Assembly (NCBI RefSeq): GCF_030756675.1
Contig: NZ_JAVBXD010000012.1
Location: 46,052-110,051 of the forward strand
Origin: Bacillus multifaciens
GTDB taxonomy: Bacteria; Bacillota; Bacilli; Bacillales; Bacillaceae_G
Length of the DNA stretch: 64,000 nt
Reading direction: 5' to 3'
In this document: positions 42,836 through 51,677 of the stretch, piece after piece
How positions within the stretch are numbered: position 1 is the first letter of the stretch
Layout: every line of letters starts with the position of its first letter
Made by a program: the position numbers and the translations under genes
Notes under the pieces: model-generated
Seen by the model: only the letters and a program-made list of their open reading frames with translations
Databases searched by the model: none
Told to the model about the DNA's origin: nothing

Positions 42836-43600
42836 TTATGATAATGTATCTTGTAAAAATTGAGAGTATAAATCGTGAAAATAATTTGGGCGAAAGATAT
42901 TTGCAGCATGACCAGCTAATGGAATTTCTTTATATGAAACATTTGGAAGAATGGATTTTAAATCAAATAAACAAGATTTATAGAGATGATCATGTTCTCC
43001 CATTACCCATAAAATTGGTTGTGTAAGTTCTCGTAGTCGGGATTTTAAATCGAAATCCAAACGATGGCGCAGTGACTCTCGAATAATAGATCTGTGTAAT
43101 TGTAATCCAAATCGATAGTAAATATTTTTAGAAACGATCGCAAATGGATTTGCTTTTAGAATGCCACTTGGAAATATAGTACTTGCATATTGGTAAAGCC
43201 AAGAAGAGTACTCACTATTTCGTTTGTCCCAAAACTTTTGAAAGACATTAAATAACTTAGATGGGTTATTGTAATGACCGCCAATATGGCAAAGACTTAA
43301 TACTTTTTCTGGGTACTTATGAGCAAATATAGTGGCAATATAGCATCCATAGCTTAGGGCACAAATATGAGCTTGCTGGATCCCTTCTTTTTCATATAAA
43401 TCTGACAATTGTTTTACTAATCGATCTAAAGAAAAATCAATAGCTTGTCCTTTGTCATCACCATGGCCAAGTAAGTCATACGTGATGATGTTATAAGATG
43501 ATGAAAATAGCTTACATTCTTTTTTAAATGCACGACGATTTCCAACTAATCCATGAATGAATATAATCGTTTTTTTCTCAAAATCTTTTTTTGTTTGCAA
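42836..43600 (-). CDS. alpha/beta hydrolase
   Basis: A 254-residue hydrolase: oxyanion HGLVGNRRAF, DLLGHGDD, nucleophile Ser in CALSYGC (AxSxG in place of GxSxG), acid Asp in MGEHDHLY and the final His in LAGHAANI. No signal peptide, so it is cytoplasmic. AGGGGCATA lies upstream of the start. It is alone between terminators. The substrate cannot be predicted. Confidence 0.82.
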   Translation of the reverse strand: MQTKKDFEKKTIIFIHGLVGNRRAFKKECKLFSSSYNIITYDLLGHGDDKGQAIDFSLDRLVKQLSDLYEKEGIQQAHICALSYGCYIATIFAHKYPEKVLSLCHIGGHYNNPSKLFNVFQKFWDKRNSEYSSWLYQYASTIFPSGILKANPFAIVSKNIYYRFGLQLHRSIIRESLRHRLDFDLKSRLRELTQPILWVMGEHDHLYKSCLFDLKSILPNVSYKEIPLAGHAANIFRPNYFHDLYSQFLQDTLS

Positions 43601-44333
43601 AAGTATGCCCCTTTCAAGTCTTTGGTAGAAAAGAAAATAAGTTCTACAAGAATGTTGTTATCACAAGTAAGCTTAGGCACCGATTATGCTCGGAACATAA
43701 ACATGGATTTATATAATTTAAGTTATTTTTCATGTTTAATAGACTGGTATAAATAATATTAAGTACCAGGTAATAATACCAGATGGTTGTGTGGTTTGTA
43801 AAGGTAACTTTCTGACATAGAAATAGTAATGTTGGAAAGTTACATACACTTTGAATTGATAATTGAGGTCTTTTTAACATTTGGAATATTCCATCAATAT
43901 TGTTTTTTAAAATTATAGTAAAGGCAAGTATGCGAACTGAATTGCATTCTTTTTTATTATATTTATCCATCATTTTTTTAAATGGTTTCTATTAAAATAA
44001 TTCATTTTATTTATTTGTATTAAAAATATATAATAGCGATTAGGTGAGTGTAAAGGGCTGTTATTGACTTTCTTTCCTTTTTCGTTCAGATGTGTAAGAT
44101 TAAGGGTGTAAAAAGTTTACCTATGAAGCTAATTATTTCAGAATAGTTAGCTTCATAGATGTTTTAGTAAGGATTTTCTTTCGTATATTTTCTGACAATA
44201 CTTTTCGTAATGATGGAAATGTGTTTATAACAATAAATTGATGATACAAAAATCTTGTAATCTTTATACGTACATAAACCGTAATTTATGCTATTGAGGA
44301 TGAAATAATGATTGTACAACAGGAGGCATTATT
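43601..44333. other. 733-bp stretch without a credible gene
   Basis: Reading frames are short, biased and without ribosome binding sites. It holds two clear inverted repeats: GTAACTTTC / GAAAGTTAC (43804-43843) and CTATGAAGCTAA / TTAGCTTCATAG (44121-44158). The second is followed by ATGTTTTAGT, so it may be a weak terminator. No coding remnant was recognised. Confidence 0.5.
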
Positions 44334-45230
44334 ATGGAGCTGCGTCATTTGAAAACTTTTATTATTGTAGCAGAGAGCGGAGGGTTTACACGGGCTGGAG
44401 AGAGGCTCGGGTATACACAATCAACAATCACAAATCACATTCAATCGCTGGAAGCAGCAATTGGAAGTCCATTGTTTGATCGCCTCGGTAAAAAAGTAGT
44501 TTTAACTGAAGTAGGAAAGCATATGCTTTCTTATGCGCAAAAAATATTGGCATTATCGAATGAAGCATTGGAATCATCTCAAATGAACGGTGAATCATCA
44601 GGAACGATACGTATTGGGGCAAATGAGTCTTTAATGATATATCGATTACCTGTTATTTTATATGAATTTAAAAAGAAGTATCCGCAAGTCCATATCATTT
44701 TACAGCCATCAGAGAGCCAGGAGTTGCATAATGAATTAAAGTCAGGAAAATTTGATTTTGCTTTATTTACAAATCCAGAAAAACTAGGTGTAGACATTGT
44801 CACTCGTTCACTTGTTAGAGAAACAATTGTACTTGTTGCTCCGCCAGGGCACCCACTAACGAAGCAAAAAGTTGTTACTCCTGCTGATTTAGAAGGAGAA
44901 ATGTTATTGCTTACTGAGCCAGGGAGTTATCGAGACTTACTAGAAAAATGGTTAAAAGAAGAAGGGATTAGTTGTTCACGTATTCATTTTTGGAGTATAG
45001 AGGCAATTAAACAAACTGTTATGTGCGGGTTAGGGTTATCGTATTTACCGCTTATTACAGTTAAAGAGGAAATTGAGCGTGGAAAGTTAATCGCCTTGCC
45101 ATGGATGCATAGTGAGGATTTTGTTACAACTGAACTGGCGTACCATAAAAATAAATGGTTGACTCCAGCGATGAAGAAGCTAATAGAAATGATAGAGAAA
45201 CATGCGGAGAAATGGAGAGAGACAATTTAA
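44334..45230 (+). CDS. LysR-family transcriptional regulator
   Basis: A 298-residue protein with winged helix (FTRAGERLGYTQSTITNHIQSLEAAIGSPLFDR) and a full effector domain (GTIRIGANES, LVAPPGHPL, GLGLSYLPL). GGAGGCATT precedes the start. It resembles the CysL/CitR branch of Bacillus LysR proteins, but the pathway is not evident. The yitT-type gene follows on the same strand after 60 bp and may be part of the same transcript. Confidence 0.88.
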   Translation: MELRHLKTFIIVAESGGFTRAGERLGYTQSTITNHIQSLEAAIGSPLFDRLGKKVVLTEVGKHMLSYAQKILALSNEALESSQMNGESSGTIRIGANESLMIYRLPVILYEFKKKYPQVHIILQPSESQELHNELKSGKFDFALFTNPEKLGVDIVTRSLVRETIVLVAPPGHPLTKQKVVTPADLEGEMLLLTEPGSYRDLLEKWLKEEGISCSRIHFWSIEAIKQTVMCGLGLSYLPLITVKEEIERGKLIALPWMHSEDFVTTELAYHKNKWLTPAMKKLIEMIEKHAEKWRETI

Positions 45231-45290
45231 ATTCCTAGGGTATATAGAGATTAGAAACATACACATAGGAATAGACGGGAGGAAAACGTA

Positions 45291-46124
45291 ATGAATGAAC
45301 GTATGAAAGAGATTATACTTATTGTAGTTGGATCGTTATTATTCGCGATTGGAATTAACTTTTTTGCTATTCCGAACCGATTATCAGAAGGAGGAATTAT
45401 CGGTCTTACGGTAATTACTTACTATTTGTTTGATTGGTCTCCAGGTACTGTAAACCTTATAATGAACGCTATTTTACTTGCAATTGGATATAAATTTTTC
45501 GATAAGAAAACGATGGTATATACAATTCTTGGTATTATAGCTACTTCTTTCTTTTTATATATCACAGAAGGTGTGGCAAGCCCGGTAAATCATGATACAT
45601 TATTAGCAGCTCTGTTTGCTGGAGTTTTTGTTGGTATTGGTTTAGGATTTATGTTTCGCGCGGGTGGTACATCAGGTGGTTCAGCTATTATTGCTAGGTT
45701 AGCAAATCAATATTTAGGCTGGAGTGTTGGGAAAGGTGTACTCATTATTGATATCGTTGTTATTGCTGGCTCAGTATTTATTATTGGACAAGAAAAAGCA
45801 ATGTATACACTTGTAGCGGTCTTTATCGGTGCAAAGGTTATTGACTTTATTGTGGAAGGATTAGATACAAAAACAGCAGTGACAATTATTTCAAATGATC
45901 CAGATACTATTCGGGAGTCCATTATGCAAAATATGACACGAGGTGTAACGGTACTAGAAGGACGAGGTGGTTACACAGGAAATAATAAGGAAGTGTTATA
46001 TGTTGTTATTAATAAACAAGAACTCGTTCAATTAAAACAAGTTGTAAGCCGAAAAGATAGAAATGCATTCGTTGTTATTCATGATGTACGAGATGTATTA
46101 GGTGGCGGCTTTAAAGCAAGTTAA
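45291..46124 (+). CDS. YitT-family membrane protein (DUF161 + DUF2179)
   Basis: A 277-residue protein with about five to six membrane helices (first at 7-26). The family core ...NRLSEGGIIGLTVI and FRAGGTSGGSAIIARL are present, and a cytoplasmic C-terminal DUF2179 domain reads VTVLEGRGGYTGNNKEVLYVV. The family is widespread in Bacillus and its transport role is unresolved. GGAGGAAA lies upstream. Confidence 0.88.
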   Translation: MNERMKEIILIVVGSLLFAIGINFFAIPNRLSEGGIIGLTVITYYLFDWSPGTVNLIMNAILLAIGYKFFDKKTMVYTILGIIATSFFLYITEGVASPVNHDTLLAALFAGVFVGIGLGFMFRAGGTSGGSAIIARLANQYLGWSVGKGVLIIDIVVIAGSVFIIGQEKAMYTLVAVFIGAKVIDFIVEGLDTKTAVTIISNDPDTIRESIMQNMTRGVTVLEGRGGYTGNNKEVLYVVINKQELVQLKQVVSRKDRNAFVVIHDVRDVLGGGFKAS

Positions 46125-46163
46125 AAAAACTAGCCTTCAAATGTTTGAAGGCTAGTTTTTTTG
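46124..46163 (+). terminator. terminator after yitT-type gene
   Basis: AAAAAACTAGCCTTCAAA and TTTGAAGGCTAGTTTTTT. The stem starts at the stop codon. The following 46164-46438 is gene-free. Confidence 0.92.
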
Positions 46164-46438
46164 TATAGTAAAAAGGTAATATAGGAAATGCCTTTTTAAA
46201 AGAATGTTGAAAATCATGTCAATGAGAGAATGTTTATTTGTGATTTAAAAAAATATTTGTTTTTAGATTGTAATATATATATATTATAATAATGTGTTAT
46301 AAATTTTTTGTAGCAAAAAGCTATTATTTGTGTATTGGAAATTCTTACAAAAATGTAAGGTTGGTGAAATGTAATTCGATTCTATAGATGTTACATTTCA
46401 ATTAAACTAATAGAAGATGTTTTGAAGGGGGAAGTGAA

Positions 46439-47446
46439 ATGAAAACGGAGATGGAAGCAACAAGTAGAAGTGAAAAGAAAAAGAAGCGCTCCAAAAAAAG
46501 AGTTTTTTTATGGTTTTTGATGACTTCTGTGCTATTTCTCGTCATTGGAGGAATAAGCTACAGTTCCTTTATATATAGCAAAGCAAAAGCAGTTGTTAGT
46601 AAATCTTATGCAGAAATAGATAAATCTGATAAACGTGATACAGAGGTGGCGCCGTTAAAAGATAATATTTCTATTTTAATTATGGGTGTAGATGAAAGTG
46701 AGAAAAGAAAAAGCCAATATGGTGAAGCGGTGCGTACGGATGCGTTATTATTGGCAACGATTAATAAAAATGATAAATCGGTAAAGTTAGTGAGCATTCC
46801 TCGTGATTCGCGTGTATATATACCGTCAAAAAAGAAATTAGATAAAATTACACACGCGCACGTTTTTGGCGGGGTGGAAAGTACACGTGAGACGGTTGAA
46901 CGCTTTTTAAATGTACCTGTTGATTATTATGTGAAATTTAATTTTGAATCGTTTATAAAAATAGTAGATTCACTTGGTGGGATTGATATTGATGTACCGG
47001 TTACTTTTACGGAACAAGATAGTAAAGACCAGGCTGGTGCTATCCACCTTGAAAAAGGATACCAACATTTAAATGGAGAACAAGCACTTGCGTTGGCGAG
47101 AACACGGAAAATCGATAGCGATGCAATGCGTGGACAAAGACAGCAACTTGTAATCGAAACAATTATCAAAAAAGCAGTATCAGTTAATTCCATTACAAAA
47201 CTAAGTTCATTATTAGATGCAGTGGATCAAAACTTGAAAACAAACTTAACGTTCAATGATATGATGGCAATTACGAAAAATATGGCAGGAACAGATTTAA
47301 AGTTAGAGAAAATACAAGTACAAGGTACAGACAAACGCATTAAGGGTATTTATTATTATCAACCAGATGAGCAAAATGTAAAAGAAATATCAAAACAATT
47401 GAATGATCACCTTGGGATTGCTGAAAAATCAGTATCCAATAAATAA
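46439..47446 (+). CDS. LytR-CpsA-Psr (LCP) family cell-wall ligase
   Basis: A 335-residue type II membrane protein: a very basic cytoplasmic start (EKKKKRSKKR), one membrane helix at about 24-46 and an extracellular LCP domain. Conserved stretches are ILIMGVDESEKR, RTDALLLATIN, VSIPRDSRVYIP, HAHVFGG, GGIDIDVP and LARTRKIDSDAMRGQRQQ with the catalytic Arg and Asp residues. LCP enzymes attach wall teichoic acid-like polymers from lipid carriers to peptidoglycan. GGGGGAAG lies upstream. The specific polymer is unknown. Confidence 0.9.
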   Translation: MKTEMEATSRSEKKKKRSKKRVFLWFLMTSVLFLVIGGISYSSFIYSKAKAVVSKSYAEIDKSDKRDTEVAPLKDNISILIMGVDESEKRKSQYGEAVRTDALLLATINKNDKSVKLVSIPRDSRVYIPSKKKLDKITHAHVFGGVESTRETVERFLNVPVDYYVKFNFESFIKIVDSLGGIDIDVPVTFTEQDSKDQAGAIHLEKGYQHLNGEQALALARTRKIDSDAMRGQRQQLVIETIIKKAVSVNSITKLSSLLDAVDQNLKTNLTFNDMMAITKNMAGTDLKLEKIQVQGTDKRIKGIYYYQPDEQNVKEISKQLNDHLGIAEKSVSNK

Positions 47447-47447
47447 G

Positions 47448-47479
47448 AAAAAGGTTGGCTTTTTGCTAACCTTTTTTAT
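47448..47479 (+). terminator. terminator after the LCP gene
   Basis: AAAAAGGTTGGC and GCTAACCTTTTTT with a short T loop, one G-T pair. Confidence 0.88.
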
Positions 47480-47632
47480 TTGTTATGATCATAAGTAATG
47501 CTCCATTATGTACGAACTTTAGAAAATACAGTGTGGTCATGATTATTTATACATCATAAGTAATATATTTATAAAGGTATGGAATGCGGAAAAAATAATG
47601 GGTACAAAACTATTTTATTTAGGAGGGGGACC

Positions 47633-47853
47633 ATGTCCTCTATTGAAAATTTAGCTTATAGTATAGGCCTACAAGCTTATATTTATGGTTATCCATTGTT
47701 AGTAATAAAGGGAAGGAATCAAATTGGTTACCAGTTCCAAAAGGAAACTTCAATTTAGTTATGCGTTACTATCAACCGAATTTTCGTATTTTGAACGGAA
47801 GTTATCAAACACCGCCCGTGAAAAAAGTTCGATATATATTTTTGAAAAAATAA
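47633..47853 (+). pseudogene. internally deleted DUF1254/DUF1214 gene
   Basis: AGGAGG precedes ATG 47633, and the first frame reads MSSIENLAYSIGLQAYIYGY (the DUF1254 start) then PLLVIK. The other frame, from about 47716, gives ESNWLPVPKGNFNLVMRYYQ and PNFRILNGSYQTPPVKKV, the typical extreme C-terminus of the DUF1214 domain. Only about 70 codons remain of a gene normally over 400 codons. The two ends are joined out of frame, so no product is expected. DUF1254 proteins are of unclear, cell-envelope-linked function. Confidence 0.8.
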
Positions 47854-47955
47854 GTTAGAAGGGAAGAAAAAGGTCTAGTAATGAAAGTATAAAACAGTTA
47901 TAGTTATTACTTTATTATAAAAAAGTAACATTTAAAAATGTAAGGAGAAATGAAC

Positions 47956-48633
47956 ATGACATTTGAATTTTTACTCAAACTAGGCCTTGCGCTTTTTCTT
48001 GGACTATTAATTGGAATTGATAGACAGCTGAAAAATAAACCACTTGGTGTGAAAACGAGTATGGTGATTTCAGTAGCAAGTTGTTTAATTACAATTGTTT
48101 CTATTGAATCGGTAAATGTATACTCTTCACCGGGGCATACGAACATGGATCCTATGCGTCTTGCAGCGCAAATTGTTAGTGGGGTTGGTTTTCTCGGGGC
48201 AGGTGTTATTTTACGGAGAAATAACGATGTGATTTCTGGATTAACAACTGCTTCTATGGTTTGGGCGGCATCAGGATTAGGAATTGCAATTGGTGCTGGT
48301 TTTTATGCGGAAGCAACTGTAGCAATGATCTTAATTATTTTGGCGATTAACGTATTTCCGTACCTTGTTAAATTAGCAGGTCCTTATTCTTTAAGACAAA
48401 GGGATTTAGCAGTAAAAATAATCGTTAATAAACATCAAGAGCTTAATCGGATTTTTAAACAAATTAAGGAATTAAACTTGCAAGTGAAACGTGTGAAGGT
48501 TAAAGATATAGATAATGGACATCAACAATTAGAAATGATGATATCAGCTCCTGAAAAGCTATATACAACGGATTTGTATAGTTCTTTAAAAGAAATAGAA
48601 CGAATTGTTTCAGTGGAAGTTGAGAGTAGATAG
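47956..48633 (+). CDS. MgtC/SapB-family membrane protein
   Basis: A 225-residue protein. The MgtC domain has LGLLIGIDRQLKNKPLGVKTSMVI, GVGFLGAGVILR and GLTTASMVWAASGLGIAIG in four to five helices, and a C-terminal ACT-like cytoplasmic region follows. TAAGGAG fits the ATG at 47956 (MTFEFLLK) better than 47950. MgtC proteins modulate ATP synthase or magnesium stress responses in enterics; in Bacillus the role is unproven. No magnesium riboswitch was recognised in front of it. Confidence 0.87.
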   Translation: MTFEFLLKLGLALFLGLLIGIDRQLKNKPLGVKTSMVISVASCLITIVSIESVNVYSSPGHTNMDPMRLAAQIVSGVGFLGAGVILRRNNDVISGLTTASMVWAASGLGIAIGAGFYAEATVAMILIILAINVFPYLVKLAGPYSLRQRDLAVKIIVNKHQELNRIFKQIKELNLQVKRVKVKDIDNGHQQLEMMISAPEKLYTTDLYSSLKEIERIVSVEVESR

Positions 48634-48683
48634 CTCGTGATAATAAAAATATGTAAGTGATTTATAATGTTTTTTGAAGAATA

Positions 48684-48727
48684 AAACCATGAAAACATGT
48701 TATAAAGTTATGTTTTCATGGTTTTTT
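48684..48727. terminator. bidirectional terminator between mgtC-type and lysE-type genes
   Basis: AAAACCATGAAAACAT and ATGTTTTCATGGTTTT form the stem. Confidence 0.9.
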
Positions 48728-48736
48728 ACATGGAGA

Positions 48737-49345
48737 TTATATGAGTTGGAAAAGCATATAAAGTGCAACTGCCCAAATAATAACACCGGAAATTTTATTT
48801 AATAATTGTATTCGTTTTCCGGATGAATCTATTTTCCCTAGCATTCGTCCCGCGATAGCTAATCCGATAAACCATATCCAAGAAACGAAAATTATTGCCA
48901 TGGTAAATGCCAATTTTTCAGTTCCTATGTACTGAATGGAATTTGTTCCAATTACCCCAATGGTATCTAAAATAGCATGTGGATTTAGTAGAGAAACAGA
49001 AGCTGCAAATACAATTTGTTTTTTTATTGTAATTGTTTGCTCTTCAGTTTTGGACGCGGTCGGTTCACTTTTCCATATCACCCACCCCATGTAAAGAAGA
49101 AAGAAAAACCCTATTGTGTAGAGCTCAGTTGTTAGCCAAGAAAATGTTAATAGCACAAGAGATACGCCCTGCACAGCAACTAAAATCAAAATAGTGTCAC
49201 AGATTGCTGCTGTTATAACAACTGGAGCAGCCTTTAATAAAGTAGATTGACTGGCCCCTTGATTAAAAACAAACACACTTTGTACACCTAAAGGTATAAT
49301 AAGTCCAAATGCAAGAATGATGCCGTGTAGAAGTGCTTCACTCAT
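48737..49345 (-). CDS. LysE-family amino acid exporter
   Basis: A 202-residue membrane protein with six helices. N-terminal GIILAFGLIIPLGVQSVFVFNQG and the SLLNPHAILDTIGVIG motif are hallmarks of LysE/ArgO arginine-lysine exporters. TAGGAGGC precedes the start. A decayed MocR-type regulator gene lies divergently upstream, which suggests the exporter was once controlled by it. Confidence 0.9.
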   Translation of the reverse strand: MSEALLHGIILAFGLIIPLGVQSVFVFNQGASQSTLLKAAPVVITAAICDTILILVAVQGVSLVLLTFSWLTTELYTIGFFFLLYMGWVIWKSEPTASKTEEQTITIKKQIVFAASVSLLNPHAILDTIGVIGTNSIQYIGTEKLAFTMAIIFVSWIWFIGLAIAGRMLGKIDSSGKRIQLLNKISGVIIWAVALYMLFQLI

Positions 49346-49504
49346 TTTTTCGCCTCCTATGTAAAAGTATGTTTTGTTGTGTAATAATTACGTATTGATG
49401 TCTAGTATAAAAAGCGAAATATCAATTGTATCCATCCATATGGATGGATGGTGGCCCAACCAAAGTGTATACTACAATTGTAGAAACATAATTGGAGCGA
49501 TGTA

Positions 49505-50047
49505 ATGGAACGGTTTGATTGGCAACCAAATGTTTTATCTCCAATTCCTTTATATAAGTAAATTGAAGATTATATAAAAGAGAAAATTGCAAATGGAGAA
49601 TGGACAATTGGGACGAAATTATCGTCTCAACGAACGTTAGCAGATGCATTTAAAGTTAACAGAAGTACAATTGTCACTGCGTTAGATGAATTAGCTGCTC
49701 AGTGGTTTTTAAGCGGATTGTACGAAGAACATTTAGAGCGTATTCGCCGACAATTACAAATGCGCAGAGATATTGCATTGCATGCGTTGAACAAACATTT
49801 TACACATATTGCAACGTGGAATGTACCCAAGGGTGGTTTTTACATCTGGTTACATATAAATTTGAGGTTTTCTATGCAGAAACTATTTTATAAAGCATTA
49901 CAAGCAGGGATTTTACTGAATCCAGGCAGCTTGTATGACCGTCACGCTGAGCACCATTTACGAATTTCCTACTCCTATGCATCGCCGCACGATATTGAAA
50001 AAGGAATTGAAAAACTTGCACAAATTATACAAGAAATAAAACAATAA
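49505..50047 (+). pseudogene. decayed MocR/PdxR-type (GntR plus aminotransferase) regulator
   Basis: The frame reads MERFDWQPNVLSPIPLYK, then an in-frame TAA where a Gln is expected, then IEDYIKEKIANGEWTIGTKL and SSQRTLADAFKVNRSTIVTA (GntR winged helix). After LDELAAQWFL it jumps without frame change to SGLYEEHLERIRRQLQMRRD and the C-terminal aminotransferase fold (WNVPKGGFYIWLH, LNPGSLYD, LRISYSYAS). The linker and most of the PLP domain, including the PLP-lysine, are gone. Two independent lesions make this a pseudogene. It is divergent from the LysE exporter. Confidence 0.9.
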
Positions 50048-50075
50048 ATATGAAAGTAAAAAAGGGAGAAAGAAA

Positions 50076-50243
50076 ATGAAACGCTATGTCATTTGCCAAG
50101 TGATAAATGGAACAAAATATTTAGCTGCTTATGCTGAAATGAAACAAGAAGCAATTGAAAAAGCAGAACTGTTAGGATTAAGAACGGGAGAACGTTATAT
50201 TGTTATTACGGAGGAAGAAGCAGAGGGATTGCAATATCCGTAA
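50076..50243 (+). CDS. small conserved-looking protein, 55 residues
   Basis: MKRYVICQVINGTKYLAAYA, then EMKQEAIEKAELLGLRTGER and YIVITEEEAEGLQYP. AAGGGAGAA lies before the start and a terminator closes it, so it is an independent small gene. The predicted fold is mixed beta-alpha-beta. Function unknown. Confidence 0.65.
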   Translation: MKRYVICQVINGTKYLAAYAEMKQEAIEKAELLGLRTGERYIVITEEEAEGLQYP

Positions 50244-50246
50244 AAG

Positions 50247-50277
50247 GATGGTAGCCATTATGGCTACCGTCTTTTTT
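50247..50277 (+). terminator. terminator after the 55-residue gene
   Basis: GATGGTAGCC / GGCTACCGTC with loop ATTAT and TTTTTT. Confidence 0.88.
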
Positions 50278-50434
50278 GTATGTAGTAAGATTCCTATGGT
50301 GAAAGGTAAAGGGAACAATTGTCCGTACAGCCTTTATCAATGAAAGTGTCACTTTCTCTTACCGAACATATTTTTTGATATTATAATAGATAGTTATTAT
50401 TTGGAAGGTTACGCATATAATTTTTTGTATTTTC

Positions 50435-50460
50435 TGCAACTTTTTGTGATGTAAGAACGT
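50435..50460 (+). promoter_or_regulatory. ECF-sigma-type promoter, probably autoregulatory relic
   Basis: TGCAAC (50435-50440) and CGT (50458-50460) with 17 bp between them match the AAC/CGT pattern of promoters read by extracytoplasmic-function sigma factors. It sits 18 bp before the ruined ECF gene. Confidence 0.5.
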
Positions 50461-50478
50461 GTTATATGTGAAAGGGGG

Positions 50479-50801
50479 ATGAAATTGACGATCGAGAAAA
50501 TATATAAGCTGCATATAAATGACGTATACCGCTATTTATATTCTCTTTCTCGTAGTCATCATGTGGCAGAAGATCTTGTCCAATAAACATTTTACCGAGC
50601 TTATTTATATCTAGAAGATTACGAAAATCAAAACGTAAAGTCTTGGTTGTTTAAAGTGGCTTATCGTACTTTTTTCGACTATATAAGGAAAGAGAAAAGG
50701 GTCGCAAACGTGCGATATGGGCGTTTAGCTTATATGCGTTTATGCTTGTATTTATCTTTTTCACATTTATGTTAGCTTGGATGTTAAATCCAATGCCATG
50801 A
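50479..50801 (+). pseudogene. ECF sigma factor gene fused by deletion to a membrane-protein tail
   Basis: The first frame reads MKLTIEKIYKLHINDVYRYL and YSLSRSHHVAEDLVQ, then a TAA stop, then TFYRAYLYLEDYENQNVKSW and LFKVAYRTFFDYIRKEKR: a sigma-70 region 2 (normally LVQETFYRAY). Region 4 is missing. After about 50700 another frame gives KRAIWAFSLYAFMLVFIFFT and MLAWMLNPMP, a C-terminal membrane helix such as that of an anti-sigma factor. A nonsense mutation plus a deletion joined the two genes. No functional product is expected. Confidence 0.85.
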
Positions 50802-50964
50802 GGGGAGGCTTTATAAAAGGCCTCTCACCATGAAAATACTGAGTAGGAGTGGATATCTTTTTTGTGTGAAAATGAATCAGAAACTATAAACAGATTTGTT
50901 TGTACGAAGAAAAATTAAATGTTGATGAATCCATAAAGAAATAGATGCCAAAGGAGAGAGAAAA

Positions 50965-51672
50965 ATGAGCCGAATTCAACATATAAGACAGAAAGAAAAA
51001 GAGTATCACGAACATTGCTATGCTAATCATAAGTTATTTGAAGAAGGATCATGGTTATATAAGCCAGTTTCGGGTGTTATGGAGATGATGAATGTATTTC
51101 AAGACCAACAAAGCGTTAGGGTATTGGATTTAGGGTGTGGGGTTGGTAGAAACAGTATACCGATTGCGCAAAGAATGGAAGCGGGAAAAGTGGTATGTGT
51201 AGACCTGCTTTCTTTGGCATTGCATCGATTGCAACAATATAGTTATGATTATGACGTTGCAGGTCGGATTCAAACAGTAGAAAGTACAATTGAAGATTAT
51301 TCTATCAGAGCAGATGAATATGATTATATTGTGGCGGTATCTAGTTTAGAGCATGTATCCTCCAAAACTGCGTTGGAAAAAGTATTGCATAATATGAACA
51401 GTGGAACGAAAGAGAATGGAGTTAATTATATTGTAATAAATTCTAGTGTGGAAGAAATTGATATGAACACATATGAAAGATTGGACCCTTTATTTGAAGT
51501 AAATCTTTCATCAGAAGAAATGCTTTGTATACTGCGCAATGTATATATAGGGTGGGAAGAATTACATGTAGTAATAAAGCCGTTAGAGTATCGGATTATA
51601 AGAGATAAGCAGCCTGTTTTATTAAAAACTAATGCAATTACTTTTTGTGTAAGAAAAAAGAAGCTGAGTTAA
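50965..51672 (+). CDS. class I SAM-dependent methyltransferase
   Basis: A 235-residue protein with SAM-binding motif I VLDLGCGVGRNSIPIAQ, acidic loop VCVDLL, and VAVSSLEHV as motif IV-like region. AAAGGAGAGAG lies upstream. Such small Rossmann methyltransferases act on diverse molecules; the target is unknown. It is convergent with the patatin gene, 5 bp apart, without a visible terminator between them. Confidence 0.85.
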   Translation: MSRIQHIRQKEKEYHEHCYANHKLFEEGSWLYKPVSGVMEMMNVFQDQQSVRVLDLGCGVGRNSIPIAQRMEAGKVVCVDLLSLALHRLQQYSYDYDVAGRIQTVESTIEDYSIRADEYDYIVAVSSLEHVSSKTALEKVLHNMNSGTKENGVNYIVINSSVEEIDMNTYERLDPLFEVNLSSEEMLCILRNVYIGWEELHVVIKPLEYRIIRDKQPVLLKTNAITFCVRKKKLS

Positions 51673-51677
51673 CAGTT

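Noticed and set aside
43644-43973. 109-codon minus-strand ORF
   Set aside because: Odd composition, crosses two inverted repeats, no ribosome binding site; it looks like chance in AT-rich intergenic DNA.
47854-47955. magnesium riboswitch before the mgtC-type gene
   Set aside because: Too short and AT-rich for an M-box; no paired segments.
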